Shown piece by piece: positions 18,923 through 29,115 of a stretch of 64,000 bases of DNA. The translations under genes were made by a program, and so were the position numbers. Below the pieces are notes generated by a model, which saw only the letters and a list, made by a program, of their open reading frames with translations, did not search any database and was not told the origin of the DNA. Within the stretch, counting starts at the first letter, position 1. The number at the start of each line of letters is the position of its first letter. The stretch is from CAWAMR01 sp963783095 (GTDB lineage Bacteria; Planctomycetota; Planctomycetia; Gemmatales; Gemmataceae): NCBI GenBank assembly GCA_963783095.1, contig CAWAMR010000007.1:124001-188000 (forward strand). The letters are read 5' to 3'.

Positions 18923-21860
18923 TACTTTTCCAGGAACATCGGCTGTTCACCACATACCGGATCATGTCTTGCATGCGGTAGCCGTCGGCCTTCAGTTTAA
19001 CTCCATCTCGTTTCAATAAGTCAAGTTCGCTGTACGTCAAACTGCGGCCGGTCGCATAGGTCGTGAGATGCTTGAGAACGCTGAAGGCGACCTGGTCGAT
19101 CCGGTCTTCCGCCAGGTATCGCTTCAGTTCGTTGACTGCCGGCGACTTCCGTCTTGTCGGGCAATGTCGAAGCGGGCATCGGACGGTTTCGCTTCAGCCG
19201 CCCGCCGGCGTCGAATTCCTCGAAGGGGACACCCCACGGGTCGATCTTCGAGTGGCACTGGGCGCAGCCCGGTTGGTTGCGATGTCGCTCGAGCCGCTCG
19301 CGGAGCGTAAGCTGTTTCGTCTCTTCCTTGAGGGCAGGCACGTTCGGCGGCGGATCGTCGGGCGGTTCGGCGATGATTGCGGGCCAGCCAGGCTCCGCGC
19401 TTCACCGGGTTCGATTCTCGGCCGTCCGACAACCCCGCCAGGATCGCCGCCTGGCTGAGAACGCCCGCCCAGCTCGCGCCGGCCGTGCTTGATCGGGCAC
19501 GAACTGGAAGCCGCTCTCCGTTTGTCGGCAAGTCGTAATAGCTGGCGACGACTTCGTTCGCGACGACAAAATCCGAGGTCGATCAGGTTCCGCACCGGCA
19601 GGTTGTTGCGGATCAGGTACTGCACAAACTGCACCGGCTCTTGCCGAAGTTGCGCACGGGTGTCGCGCGTGAGCTTCGGGAAGCGAGTTCGGTCCGGTTC
19701 GAGGACTTGGAACTTGTCGAGGGCCAGCCATTGCGAAGTGAACTCGCCGACGAACCGTGAGAACCGCGGATCGTCGATCATCCGCGCAACTTCGGCATCC
19801 AATTCTTGCGCAGCGTGCCAGCGGCAGCCAGTTTCAGCGTCGCGGATCGGGCGGGCCATTCCACAGGAAATAGGACAGCTTCGACGCCAGCTCATAGTCG
19901 TCGAGCGGCTCCGCTTCGGGCGTGTCGGCTGTTCTCGATCAAGAACAGGAACTGCGGCGACGTCAGCACCACCTGCAGTGCCTGCTTCACACTCTCCTGA
20001 AAACTCGACCCCGGCCCAAGGAATTCTCGAAGACCGCCGTCAATGACGACTCTTCCTGGGCGGTGATCGGGCGGCGAAACGCCCGCGCGGCGAACTCGCG
20101 GATGACCTGTTGCCCGTAGGCAGGCGGATCGTCTTTCCGGTCCGAATCGACGAAGATGTTGCGATGCGAAGCCGGCGGCCAGATGTCGTAGAACGGGCCT
20201 TCGAATTCCACGGACCGGATCAGCAGTCGGGGCATGTCCCGGCCATCGGTGTACTCGCTGCGCACGCCGATTTCGCGGACGCCGGCAAGGTAATTGACAT
20301 TGTCCTTCTCGACATCCGGACTGGGGAAATTGCGGATGGCCCCTTCAAACACAAAGCGAGAGAGCTTTTCATTCGACACCGTCTGCGCCGCTCCAACGGG
20401 CGCCAGCGTACTGCCGCAATCGCGGCGCAGGCCCAGGTGGACGCCTAACCGCGGCGAGCGTCTCTCGAATGCGGCGAACCGCCGGGCAATCTCGTGCGTT
20501 TCCGCGAGCGGCGTGAATACGAAGCGATCCAAAGGCTTGCCGCCGGCAAGGCGAGCATTTACAGCCAGCGCACCGGCCGGGAGCCTGGCTACCAGAAAAG
20601 CGGGCTGTTGCAACGTGCCGGCGACCTGCTTGTCTCCCAGCGTCAACAGGAGTTCCGATGCCTTCTCCTTGTTTGCAAGGTAAGCATCCACCTGATAGAT
20701 CCCGGCTTGCTTGAGCGTGAAAGGTTCCGATTTCTTCGCGTCGCACCAGACGATAGCATTGGCCCCGTCGCTGGGTTGCGCAGCTGTGCCCGGGTCGAGC
20801 AGCAGCCCGTCGTTGTATTTGGCGGCCTGACCGTTACTCGGAATCGTCCGTGGTCGGGCAATTCGCGAAGAGCAATCTTGAAATTGGCCCTGGGGCCGTA
20901 GGTGCTATCGACTCCAAAGATCTCGTCGCTCGGGATGGCCGGCCTGAGCAACAACCCCTGCGGGACCATTTCGTATGGCACGCCCCTTGGCGTAGCCGTG
21001 CGTGCCGCGCATACAGGCAAAACCGCGTGATAAATGCTGTCGTAGCTCCTCCAGCCACGAACGGTGTCATTCCCCGCATAGCCTTCAATGAAGCGATACT
21101 TGGTCCGCATCGCGAAGGGGTCGAAGTCGAACGGCTTGGTGAGCTTGGGCTGCGTCACCACGAAATCAGCGTTATCCAGAAGCAGGCTATCAGCCCCAAG
21201 GATAAGGTGGTCGGGACACGGTTTGCTATTGATGCCGGCCCCCAGATTCGACCTGGAAGTTCTGGATCGTCGGCTTCGACTTCGGGTCGACGATGCATCG
21301 ATTGAGTGCTTTTTCGGCGATGTCGAAGTACGCCTCCAAGAGCAGGGGTGATAGTTGCAGCGTCTCCTGGTTGTTGACGAACCCATCGCGCGAAATGGCG
21401 TCCGGCGGGAGTATATCCGCCACATCTTCGTTCAAAAGCAGCAGTTCGCGCAGGGTATTGCGATACTGCGCCCGGTCAGGCGTCGGACCACACCGTTTTT
21501 CGGAACGGGGCGTAGGCGCGCAACCTCCAATGACTGCTTGATCCATTCGACCACGCGCTTACGCTGATCGCTCGATGGCTTAAGCTCACCTTCCGGCGGC
21601 ATGGCCGAGGTGCTGAGTTGCTTGTCGATGTCTTCCCATAGTCGCAAGTGCCGGTCCTCGATCGCCGCATTGAGGTGATCGACCCGAATGCCCGATTTCA
21701 TTTTCTCGGCGTTGTGACAGCGAACACAGTATTGTTTCAGAAACGGCTTGACGTGCTGCTCGAATGATTTTTCGAGCACCTTCGCATCCTCCGCTCCGCG
21801 AGTAACATTGGTAACGAACAGAACAGCGACCGCGGCAATCATCGAAAAAGCAATGTTCAC
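18922..21860 (-). CDS. DUF1592-type planctomycete cytochrome c protein (first copy, frameshifted)
   Basis: The GTG at 21860 with AGAAAGG upstream gives a signal peptide NIAFSMIAAVAVLFV. Domain order: PSCyt1 haem c motif CVRCHNAEKMKSG, DUF1587 (QYRNTLRELLLLNEDVADIL), carbohydrate-binding-like middle, DUF1592 (FVGEFTSQWLALDKFQVLE), DUF1588 (second haem site GCAQCHSKIDPWGVPFEEF) and DUF1585 ending MIRYVVNS then PMFLEK at 18922. Many indels; the last is a missing C in a CCC run near 18938. About 980 residues, on the long side. It probably works outside the cytoplasm with the DUF1552 partner, possibly in redox-linked polymer metabolism; the substrate is unknown. Confidence 0.78.
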
Positions 21861-22090
21861 AAAATGCCTTTCTAACTGGAAAACCACCACCTGATCTTTG
21901 CAATTATCATAAGGGCAGTCTGGTCAGATTGCAATTGTTCGGGCTTCCTTCTCGATAGGTATTGAGATGCCTCATTGCCGGAAAAATGGAGCTTCCCCAT
22001 TCGCCGAGCGTTTCGATTCCCTCGCCGTAATGTTGAACCTTCCCTAAAACCATCTGCATTGCCTGATCAACTTAATGGGAGTCCAGTGTC

Positions 22091-22983
22091 ATGACGCGGG
22101 GAGAAAAGTTCGCAGGATTGACTGTTGCCATCGTAACACCCTTTCGCAACGGCGAGGTCGATTACGCGGAACTCAACAAACTCGTCGATTGGCACATCGA
22201 GCAAGGCACCGATTGTCTCGCTCCGTGCGGCACAACAGGCGAGTCGCCGACGCTCGACCACGAGGAACACGAAAGGGTCATTGCCTCGGTCGTCGAACGA
22301 GGGCGAGGGCGTATCAAGGTCATGCCCGGCACGGGCTCCAATTCAACGCGAGAAGCAATTCGGCTCACCAAATTCGCAAAAAAGGTAGGAGCCGACGGCG
22401 CCTGATAGTTGGTCCCTATTACAACAAGCCGACGCAAGAAGGCTATTTTCGGCACTTTGCCGCCATCGCCGATGCCGTCGATCTGCCGATCGTGCTCTAC
22501 AACATTCCCGGACGCACCGGCTCCAACATCCTTCCTGAAACGATTGGCCGCATGGCCGACGAGATCCCCCAGCTTGTCGCGGTCAAGGAAGCTACGGGTT
22601 CTCTCGATCAGGCGTCATCGATCGCAGCGCTATGCGACATCACGATTCTTTCGGGCGATGATAGCCTGACCTTGCCGTTGATGAGCATCGGTGCCCGGGG
22701 GGTCGTATCCGTGGTCGGCAATATCGTCCCAGCGGATATGAAGGCACTTGTGACGACATTCGACGACGGTAATATCCTCGATGCGATGAAGTGGCATCGA
22801 AAGTTGTTCCCGCTTTGCCGCGATATGCTGGGTGTCGCCACGAATCCTATTCCCGTCAAGGCCGCACTGGCACTCTTGGGCCGTGGAACAGGGGAATTGC
22901 GCTTACCGATGTGCGCCTTGGATGAAGCGGGCAAGGAGAAGGTGCGCAAGACCTTGGTACAGTATGGTTTGCTGGCCGGCTAA
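22091..22983 (+). CDS. dapA: 4-hydroxy-tetrahydrodipicolinate synthase (one frameshift)
   Basis: About 298 codons starting MTRGEKFAGL. Conserved DapA features are all visible: VTPFRNGEVDY, CGTTGESPTLDHEEHE (the TTGE pyruvate loop), PYYNKPTQEGYF and YNIPGRTG with the catalytic Tyr pair, AVKEATGSLDQ with the Schiff-base Lys, and LSGDDSLTLPLM. The frame breaks after VGADGA near 22402; restoring one C gives ALIVGPYYN. The enzyme condenses pyruvate with aspartate semialdehyde in lysine/diaminopimelate synthesis. It is a lone gene, with GGGAG upstream of the ATG. Confidence 0.9.
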
Positions 22984-23041
22984 AACAGTAGCTACAAACA
23001 GTAGCAATGTTCAGACCCTTCATTCCGCGAGGGAGCGAAGA

Positions 23042-23539
23042 GTGGACAAATCGATGGTCCTGCCAACAGACAACACAGCGATAGCTTGGTGTAAATATGG
23101 CTGGGCATTTTTGCTTGTTTGCGGACTTGCCAACATCCGATTCATGCGACGGCACGTCCGGCCCTATGTCTCGGCACGCCCAGAACTGGCGGCCGGCTAC
23201 CACCGACTGCTTCGTGGGCTTGCGTTCTGGATGAACCTACCGTGGCTTGTAACGGGGATCGGGTGTACCATCGGCGGCGTGCCGACGTTCCTCCACTTCA
23301 TCTTTCCAGTTGTCGGCGGGCCGTTTGTGTGGGCGTTCTGGGTAGTGGTGTACGCAGAGTTCCTCCTCCTCGCTTTTTGGGCGATCTGGTGCGGCGGCGC
23401 GGAGGATCTAGTTGCTCACCCCGGGCTAATCAACTTCCATACCAGCAAGGTTGGCCGGATGCGGTGGTTCCTAGCCAGCGTGGCTGTGTTCCTTGTGGCT
23501 TCGAATACCGGGTTCCTGATCTGGTTTGCGTTGCTCTAA
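23042..23539 (+). CDS. Small integral membrane protein, unknown
   Basis: 165 aa from the GTG at 23042 (GAGGGAG upstream); an internal ATG at 23054 is equally possible. Four hydrophobic segments are visible: around WAFLLVCGLANI, FWMNLPWLVTGIGCTIGG, PFVWAFWVVVYAEFLLLAFW and FLASVAVFLVASNTGFLIW. No family recognised. It lies 60 bases after dapA and 67 before the amidohydrolase on the same strand, so it could share a transcript, but no functional link is evident. Confidence 0.6.
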   Translation: MDKSMVLPTDNTAIAWCKYGWAFLLVCGLANIRFMRRHVRPYVSARPELAAGYHRLLRGLAFWMNLPWLVTGIGCTIGGVPTFLHFIFPVVGGPFVWAFWVVVYAEFLLLAFWAIWCGGAEDLVAHPGLINFHTSKVGRMRWFLASVAVFLVASNTGFLIWFALL

Positions 23540-23606
23540 TCGCTCAAAGGGTTTCGATAATCACTAGGTTGGCAGCCCGGTTAGCTTCGTTAGCCGGAGA
23601 CTTCTC

Positions 23607-24845
23607 ATGTCGGAACCTCAAGTCCTGACGGCCCGCTTTATATTCCCCGTCGATCAACCGCCACTTGAACACGGCACAATCACGATCGTAGCCGATAAAA
23701 TCGTCGCCGTGGAACCCGCTGGTTCACGTTCCGCAGACATCGATTTCGGCAACTCTGGCATCATTCCTGGGCTGGTCAACGTCCATACCCATCTCGATCT
23801 GAGCGGATTGCGCGGCAAAGTTCCGCCCTCGGCCGACTTCACCGGATGGTTGAAGAGCATCATCGCTCATCGACGATCGCAAACTCCCGAACAGATTCAA
23901 AGCGACATTCGCACAGGACTGGATGAGTCGTTACGCTATGGAACAACCCTGATCGGCGATATATCCGCCGAAGGAATGAGCTGGACAGCTTTATCGGAAG
24001 CGGGCGCATGGTCGGTTGTCTTTCACGAATTGATTGGCCTTTCGCAAGGTCGAGCCGCTCAGCAACTTTCCACCATCACGGAATGGATAAGGGCTCGGCC
24101 AGCTCTTGAACATTGTCGAGCAGGTATCAGTCCGCATGCTCCCTACAGCGTTCATCGATCAATCTTCCAGAACATTGCGAAGACAACCAGTCCCGTCGCC
24201 ATTCACGTCGCTGAATCTAAGGCCGAACTCGATCTTTTGGCGAACCACGAGGGACCAATTGTTGTCTTCCTGAAGGAGTTGGCAATTTGGGATCCTGATT
24301 CTCTGAGCCGGGATTATGACAATATCGTTCGCGATTATTCTTCCCCGACGCTCTTTGTTCACGCCAATTATCTATCGGGAAGGATGCAGATCCCCAGGAA
24401 CGGGACGATTGTTTACTGCCCCCGGACGCACGCTGCGTTCGGCCACTCACCTCATCCATTCCAAGATTTTCTCGGTGCCGGCACTCGTATAGTGCTGGCT
24501 ACTGATTCGCTGGCTTCCAACCCCGATCTGGATGTTCTCGCCGAAGCTCGTTTTGTTCATGAGCATAACCCCACGATCCCTGGCGATGTTCTGCTGCGAA
24601 TGATTACCTTGAGTGGTGCCGAAGCACTGGGTTGGGAATGTACAACAGGGAGCTTGACTCCCGGAAAATCTGCCGAATTGGTCATTGTGCCGTTGCGGGA
24701 TAAAGAATTGACTGATCCACACATGTTGCTGTTCGAGCGAGATTCGTTGCAGGAATCGAGGCGAACGATGTGGCGAGGAAATTGGAGAATCGAGACAACA
24801 CAAAACGGCAAGAAGAATGACCTGTCGCAAAAAACCAAGACTTAA
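23607..24845 (+). CDS. Amidohydrolase (chlorohydrolase/aminodeoxyfutalosine deaminase-like)
   Basis: 412 aa, intact. GLVNVHTHLDLSGLRG holds the HxH metal ligands, SPHAPYSVHR the substrate-side His pair, AIHVAESKAELDLL the third ligand His with catalytic Glu, and VLATDSLASNPDLDVLAE the final Asp of the mononuclear (Fe/Zn) subtype III amidohydrolases. The C-terminus returns to the small beta domain (LTPGKSAELVIVP). Homologues deaminate or dechlorinate heterocycles; aminodeoxyfutalosine deaminase of the futalosine menaquinone route is a good candidate in planctomycetes, but 8-oxoguanine or S-adenosylhomocysteine deaminase are alternatives. It is convergent with the ThuA gene. Confidence 0.8.
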   Translation: MSEPQVLTARFIFPVDQPPLEHGTITIVADKIVAVEPAGSRSADIDFGNSGIIPGLVNVHTHLDLSGLRGKVPPSADFTGWLKSIIAHRRSQTPEQIQSDIRTGLDESLRYGTTLIGDISAEGMSWTALSEAGAWSVVFHELIGLSQGRAAQQLSTITEWIRARPALEHCRAGISPHAPYSVHRSIFQNIAKTTSPVAIHVAESKAELDLLANHEGPIVVFLKELAIWDPDSLSRDYDNIVRDYSSPTLFVHANYLSGRMQIPRNGTIVYCPRTHAAFGHSPHPFQDFLGAGTRIVLATDSLASNPDLDVLAEARFVHEHNPTIPGDVLLRMITLSGAEALGWECTTGSLTPGKSAELVIVPLRDKELTDPHMLLFERDSLQESRRTMWRGNWRIETTQNGKKNDLSQKTKT

Positions 24846-24926
24846 GAATCAACCACGAAAGTCATGAAACCCTGCAATTCAGTGTCTTTTTTCGTGTATT
24901 TCGTGACTTTCGTGGTTGATTCTAAT
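24844..24926. terminator. Long inverted repeat between convergent genes
   Basis: Arms of about 24 bases: AATCAACCACGAAAGTCA ... GAAA at 24848-24869 and its reverse complement at 24899-24922, one mismatch, with a ~30-base loop containing a T6 run. It lies between the stops of the amidohydrolase and the ThuA gene, so it probably terminates both. The loop sequence itself repeats TTCGTGTATTTCGTG, hinting that it began as a mobile palindrome. Confidence 0.7.
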
Positions 24927-24929
24927 TCT

Positions 24930-25880
24930 TTATCCCTTTGCCAGCCAGCGAACCGCGTTCTCAATGATCTGCAACATAGGCTTCTCTTTGTAGACGGCAA
25001 ACGTCTCATGTCCGGGTCGCAGGTAGAACACCTTCCCGCGTCCCACTTTCCAGACCATTCCGCTGCGAAACCATTCACCGTTTGCCCAGCGTTCTTCGAG
25101 AATCACTTCATCGGGTTCCGGCACGTGAAACGGCTCATCGTACATCTCGGTACGCGGCAACTCGAATTCCTTCGGAACACCGGCGACGATCGGATGTTCC
25201 GATGACGCCACGCGAAGTTGGCTCGGCTTGCCATCCGTGCGATAGGCCGGGAAACAGCAATACGGAAGGTGAACCGTGACGGTCAGGTTATTGTCGGGAA
25301 ACTTACGTTCCACGATGAAGGGTGTCAGGCGCGAATCGATCTTCGGCAACGTATATCGCTGCGGCGGGTCAACGTAGCGAAACTGAACCTTGTCCTTCGG
25401 GACACTTGCATACTTTTTCTCGACATCCATGCGAGTCCGCTCGTTCATTGCCTCCACGAACGGAGTTGACCAGTGCGCCGAATGCAGGGCAAAGAACGAG
25501 AGTTTGCCGTCCTTGATTCGCTCCACCAGTTTCTTGCCGATTTCGGGCTTGATCGCCGCGTTGCGAACGTGACCCCACCAGATCAAAACCTGGCAATCCT
25601 TGAGTACCTCATCGTTTAGTCCCTGATCGGGATCGTTGAGTTTGACGGACTTGACTGCCAGCCCATCGCGGGTTTCAAGATACTTGGCGATCCAATTGCC
25701 GAGAAAGTCCGGATAGGCTTCCTTTTGGGCGGGTTGCTGTTCATCCCACACAACCACGTTGATCTTCATGGCCGATTTTGCTTCTTCGACACTCACGGCG
25801 ACGCCGTGCGACCAACTGGGCGAAGCAACGATCCCGGCAATCGTTGTTTCGAGGAAGACTCGTCGTGATGGATTCGTCAT
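24930..25880 (-). CDS. ThuA-domain exported protein
   Basis: 316 aa from the ATG at 25880, with GGAGG eight bases upstream; longer frames upstream lack a site. NPSRRVFLETTIAGIVAS is a Tat-like signal. The body matches ThuA (trehalose-utilisation, class I glutamine-amidotransferase-like fold): INVVVWDEQQPAQKEAYPDF, CQVLIWWGHVRN, KLSFFALHSAHWSTPF, SSEHPIVAGVPKEFEL, GRGKVFYLRPGHETFAVY. The usual ThuA nucleophile is absent, as in many planctomycete versions. It probably binds or processes a sugar derivative outside the cytoplasm. Confidence 0.8.
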   Translation of the reverse strand: MTNPSRRVFLETTIAGIVASPSWSHGVAVSVEEAKSAMKINVVVWDEQQPAQKEAYPDFLGNWIAKYLETRDGLAVKSVKLNDPDQGLNDEVLKDCQVLIWWGHVRNAAIKPEIGKKLVERIKDGKLSFFALHSAHWSTPFVEAMNERTRMDVEKKYASVPKDKVQFRYVDPPQRYTLPKIDSRLTPFIVERKFPDNNLTVTVHLPYCCFPAYRTDGKPSQLRVASSEHPIVAGVPKEFELPRTEMYDEPFHVPEPDEVILEERWANGEWFRSGMVWKVGRGKVFYLRPGHETFAVYKEKPMLQIIENAVRWLAKG

Positions 25881-26069
25881 TGGATGGCCTCCGAATGTTT
25901 TCGCGTTGTCTGCAAACAATGTATCACTTAGGCTCTTCATTCGGTCGCGAAATCTTGGTACGATCTTCCAATACGCACGTTGAAAGCAATCGTCTGGACC
26001 GAACCTTGGAAAAATTGGAGCATCGCCCATGCTCCCCTCTGACGTTGTTTTTCGTGGAGGCTCGCACAC

Positions 26070-28392
26070 ATGATCGCCGTTGTTGAGCTGGGTCGATGGT
26101 TATTGCACGAAGCGGTTGAAGCCATCGCTCCGGTCATCGGCGGGTGTGCGGGCGCTGGTCGGGCATCAAGTCGGCAACCCCGAATTCGGTCGAGCGCTTG
26201 GCGGCGGCATCGAGCGGGCAGTTGACTATTTCGGGAAACGTATCGTCGAGCGCTGGCTGGCACAACAACAAAATCAGAATCGTGAACAACTCGAACAATC
26301 ACTGGTAGAACTCGCAGCCATTCCACCCGAAGAAGTTCGGCGTGAAACACAGGCATTGCTCGCCGGCCTGCAATTGTCTTTTTCCGAAGCCGATCGACAA
26401 GTCGCACTCGATTATTTGACAGCGATTCCGCAAGTTTTGGCGCGATCAGTCGGACATGCTCCCGGCTCAATGAAACGAACCGGTGTCGCTCAGTACTCTG
26501 CATTCGATGCCGCTGAATTATTGAAACTCTTGCCCGTCGATCTTCCTCCTTACAGTTCGCCATGCCATCTGCCAAACACCCCATATCGTCTCGAAGAGCT
26601 GATCGGTATGGGGGGTTTTGGAACCGTCTATCGGGCTATCGACCCAGGAATGCCGTACATGCCGCTGGCAGTCAAGTTTTGCCGGGATTCTTCGAGCGTT
26701 CCGGTTCTCAAGCTTGCGAGCGCGATAATCTCGAAAGGCTGATCCAAACGGGAGCGGCCACATGGTCGCAGAGGGTTATTCGTCTCTACGGCTACAACCT
26801 GGAACATCCCACACCCTACCTTGTCTACGAATGGGTTCCTGGAGGCGATCTTGCATCTTTGATTGCGAATCGAATGGATCTTCCAACACCGGAGGAAACA
26901 TTGCGTTGGATTCGCGGAATCGTCGAAGGTCTGGCCTTTGCTCATCGGCATGGGATCGTTCATCGCGATCTGAAACCATCGAACATCCTGCTTGCTCCCG
27001 ATGGTGTGAAGCTTGCCGACTTCGGCATCGGCGGCACGGTCGTTCCCGATCTTGGAGTCAGTGCAACCGTCAGCATGTTGCGCGGAGCGGGAACCCCTCT
27101 CTACATGGCCCCAGAGCAGCGGCGCGGTGCCGCGCCTGACCCTCGGCACGACATCTACAGCGTTGGCGTCATTTGGTATCAGTTGCTCCTCTGCGATTGC
27201 TCGCGGGAACTGCATCCTGGTTGGGAGGAAGAATTACGAGAAGAAATTCAGGTTCCCCAATCTCACCTGGAACTGATCCGTCGCTGTGTCGGTGTCGTAA
27301 AAAAACGTCCGACCGATGCAGGAGAATTGTTGACATTGTTGGATGCTCTCCAACCGTCAAGCAATAACCTCGACGTGACAATAGAACGGGAAGACTTGCT
27401 GAGCCTGCTGCGGGAGCTTCATGAGACCCATCGAAAAGCAGAAAAAGCTCTTGCACCCTACGGGTTCTACTTGTTCGACCTTGCGGAAGGAATTGTCACT
27501 CCCCTCTTTGGTTTCTTCATTGGCACGATAGCGATGCTGTTTGCCTCGCGTTGATCGCATCTGAACTCGGAGTGATTGAGGATGCATCAGCTTTCGTGTT
27601 GATCTTGCCTATTTTGACCGGGATTTACATGGCGAGGCGGATGGGGCGCAGGGTGAAGAGACTTCGAGGTGATCCATCTGCACTTCACCGATCGATTATC
27701 GCGCAAGCTGATGCCATCGTAAAGGCTGCTCCTGCAACAGTTGCCGCATGGGGAGGTCGAAAGGTTCTTTTGCGGTCGGTTGATGTCGGGAAAATTTATC
27801 GGCAATTATTGATAGCACATGGAAAACGGAAGCGTAAACCCGTGGGTCGATCTGAACCCAATCGGCCGAATCGAGCACCTGCATCGGTCTTGGAGACGGG
27901 CATTGCCTCCACACCGAAATCAGGGGCAAGCACGGCTACTCAACTCAAGCCTGTGATGCTGAGGGAAATGATAGCGCAGTTTCGGGAGGCTCATGCCGAA
28001 GTGCAAAAGGCTGATCGGACACCCTATCGAATCAAGGCCGTGGCGGGTCTTATCGGATATTTTGTTCCGGCGATCGCGGGCGGCCTGATCCCGGCGCTAC
28101 CTACGGTTTTTATCACGATCTACGGCAGCAACCTGGCGCGGGCCATCGCCATCCCATTGTTAGGTGTGGCTGGTTTGTGCTTACAGGACTAATCACTTTT
28201 CTCGCGTGCCGATGGTATTTTCGCTTTGAACGCCGATCGCGAATGAAGGTGCCTTTGCATCACCTCAATCGCAGCATTGAGTTTATCGTGGGGGCCTTCC
28301 CAGACGTGGTGGAATCCTGGGGCGGTCGGGACGCTCTGCTTGAACCTCAAAGCGGCGGAAAGGATCAGCTCGCAGTTAGAGCGATCACTTTA
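26070..28392 (+). CDS. Ser/Thr protein kinase with duplicated membrane tail (frameshifts)
   Basis: Starts IAVVELGRWLLHEAVEA; frame changes near 26147, 26717, 27545, 28185 and 28345. The kinase core is complete: LIGMGGFGTVYRAI, LAVKFC, GIVHRDLKPSNILL, KLADFGIGG, GTPLYMAPEQRRGA, DIYSVGVIWYQLL. The tail is an internal duplication: each half has a helix, two hydrophobic segments (YLFDLAEGIVTPLFGFFIG and VLILPILTGIYMA; then GLIGYFVPAIAGGLIPAL and LTGLITFLACRWYF), and a cytoplasmic end with AAWGGRKVLL or ESWGGRDALL. The second copy ends ERISSQLERSL at 28392 if one base is adjusted. It is a membrane-anchored signalling kinase, and the uridine kinase follows after 21 bases. Confidence 0.75.
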
Positions 28393-28413
28393 GTTCGCGG
28401 GGGAGCGTATTTC

Positions 28414-29115
28414 ATGTTCGTTATCGGCATCGCCGGCGGTTCCGGCTCCGGGAAATCGACGCTTGTTAGCCGATTGATGCACAGCGAATATGCTTCCCAG
28501 ATCTCACTGCTGGCTCACGATGCCTATTATCTCGATGCCGCGAAGATGCCGGAAGAGATTCGTGAATCGCAAAACTGGGACCATCCGGAATCGCTCGACA
28601 ATCGACTCTTCATCGAACACACCGACCGACTTTGTTCCGGTCAGGCTATTGAGCAGCCGAGTTATGATTTCGCAATGCATTCGCGCAATCGAGAGACGAT
28701 TCTGGTCGAACCGCGGCCAATAATGCTTCTGGAAGGTATTTTGTTGTTTGCAATTCCCCAAATATGCTCGCGGATTCAACTGCGTGTCTTTGTCGATACG
28801 CCCGCCGATCTGCGAATGGTGTGCCGAATGTTGCGCGATGTGCTGGAACGCGGCCGGACGCTGAATTCTATCGTGGAGCAGTATCAATCGACGGTCAGGC
28901 CGATGCATAACGAATTCGTTGAGCCGAGCAAAGTACACGCCCATCTGATCGTTCCCTGGGAAGTGCATAACGATCAAGCAGTGGAGGTGTTGTTGAGCTG
29001 GATTCGGGACAGAGTTCCAAGTTCCAAGTTCAATGTTCCAAAGTCGAATACCGTTACCTACGGGTTTTCAACTGGAACTAATGCAGGAACCTTGGAACTA
29101 AATGAGACCTGGTAG
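28414..29115 (+). CDS. udk: Uridine kinase
   Basis: 233 aa from the ATG at 28414. FVIGIAGGSGSGKSTLVSRL is the P-loop; LAHDAYYLDAAKMP, NWDHPESLDNRLF and SYDFAMHSR are the Udk lid and nucleoside-binding motifs, and MLLEGILLFAIPQ is Walker B. It phosphorylates uridine/cytidine in pyrimidine salvage. The frame is open upstream into the kinase tail, but the family start fits 28414. The last ~30 residues (from about SSKFNVPKSN) are not family-like and run over direct repeats of GTTCCAA and into the 3' end of the opposing DUF1552 gene, so the true stop may have been lost to an indel. Confidence 0.85.
   Translation: MFVIGIAGGSGSGKSTLVSRLMHSEYASQISLLAHDAYYLDAAKMPEEIRESQNWDHPESLDNRLFIEHTDRLCSGQAIEQPSYDFAMHSRNRETILVEPRPIMLLEGILLFAIPQICSRIQLRVFVDTPADLRMVCRMLRDVLERGRTLNSIVEQYQSTVRPMHNEFVEPSKVHAHLIVPWEVHNDQAVEVLLSWIRDRVPSSKFNVPKSNTVTYGFSTGTNAGTLELNETW

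Noticed and set aside
18646..19019. Overlapping plus-strand frames across the 18.6-18.9 kb region
   Set aside because: They are translations of the repeat array in three frames; no start site or family.
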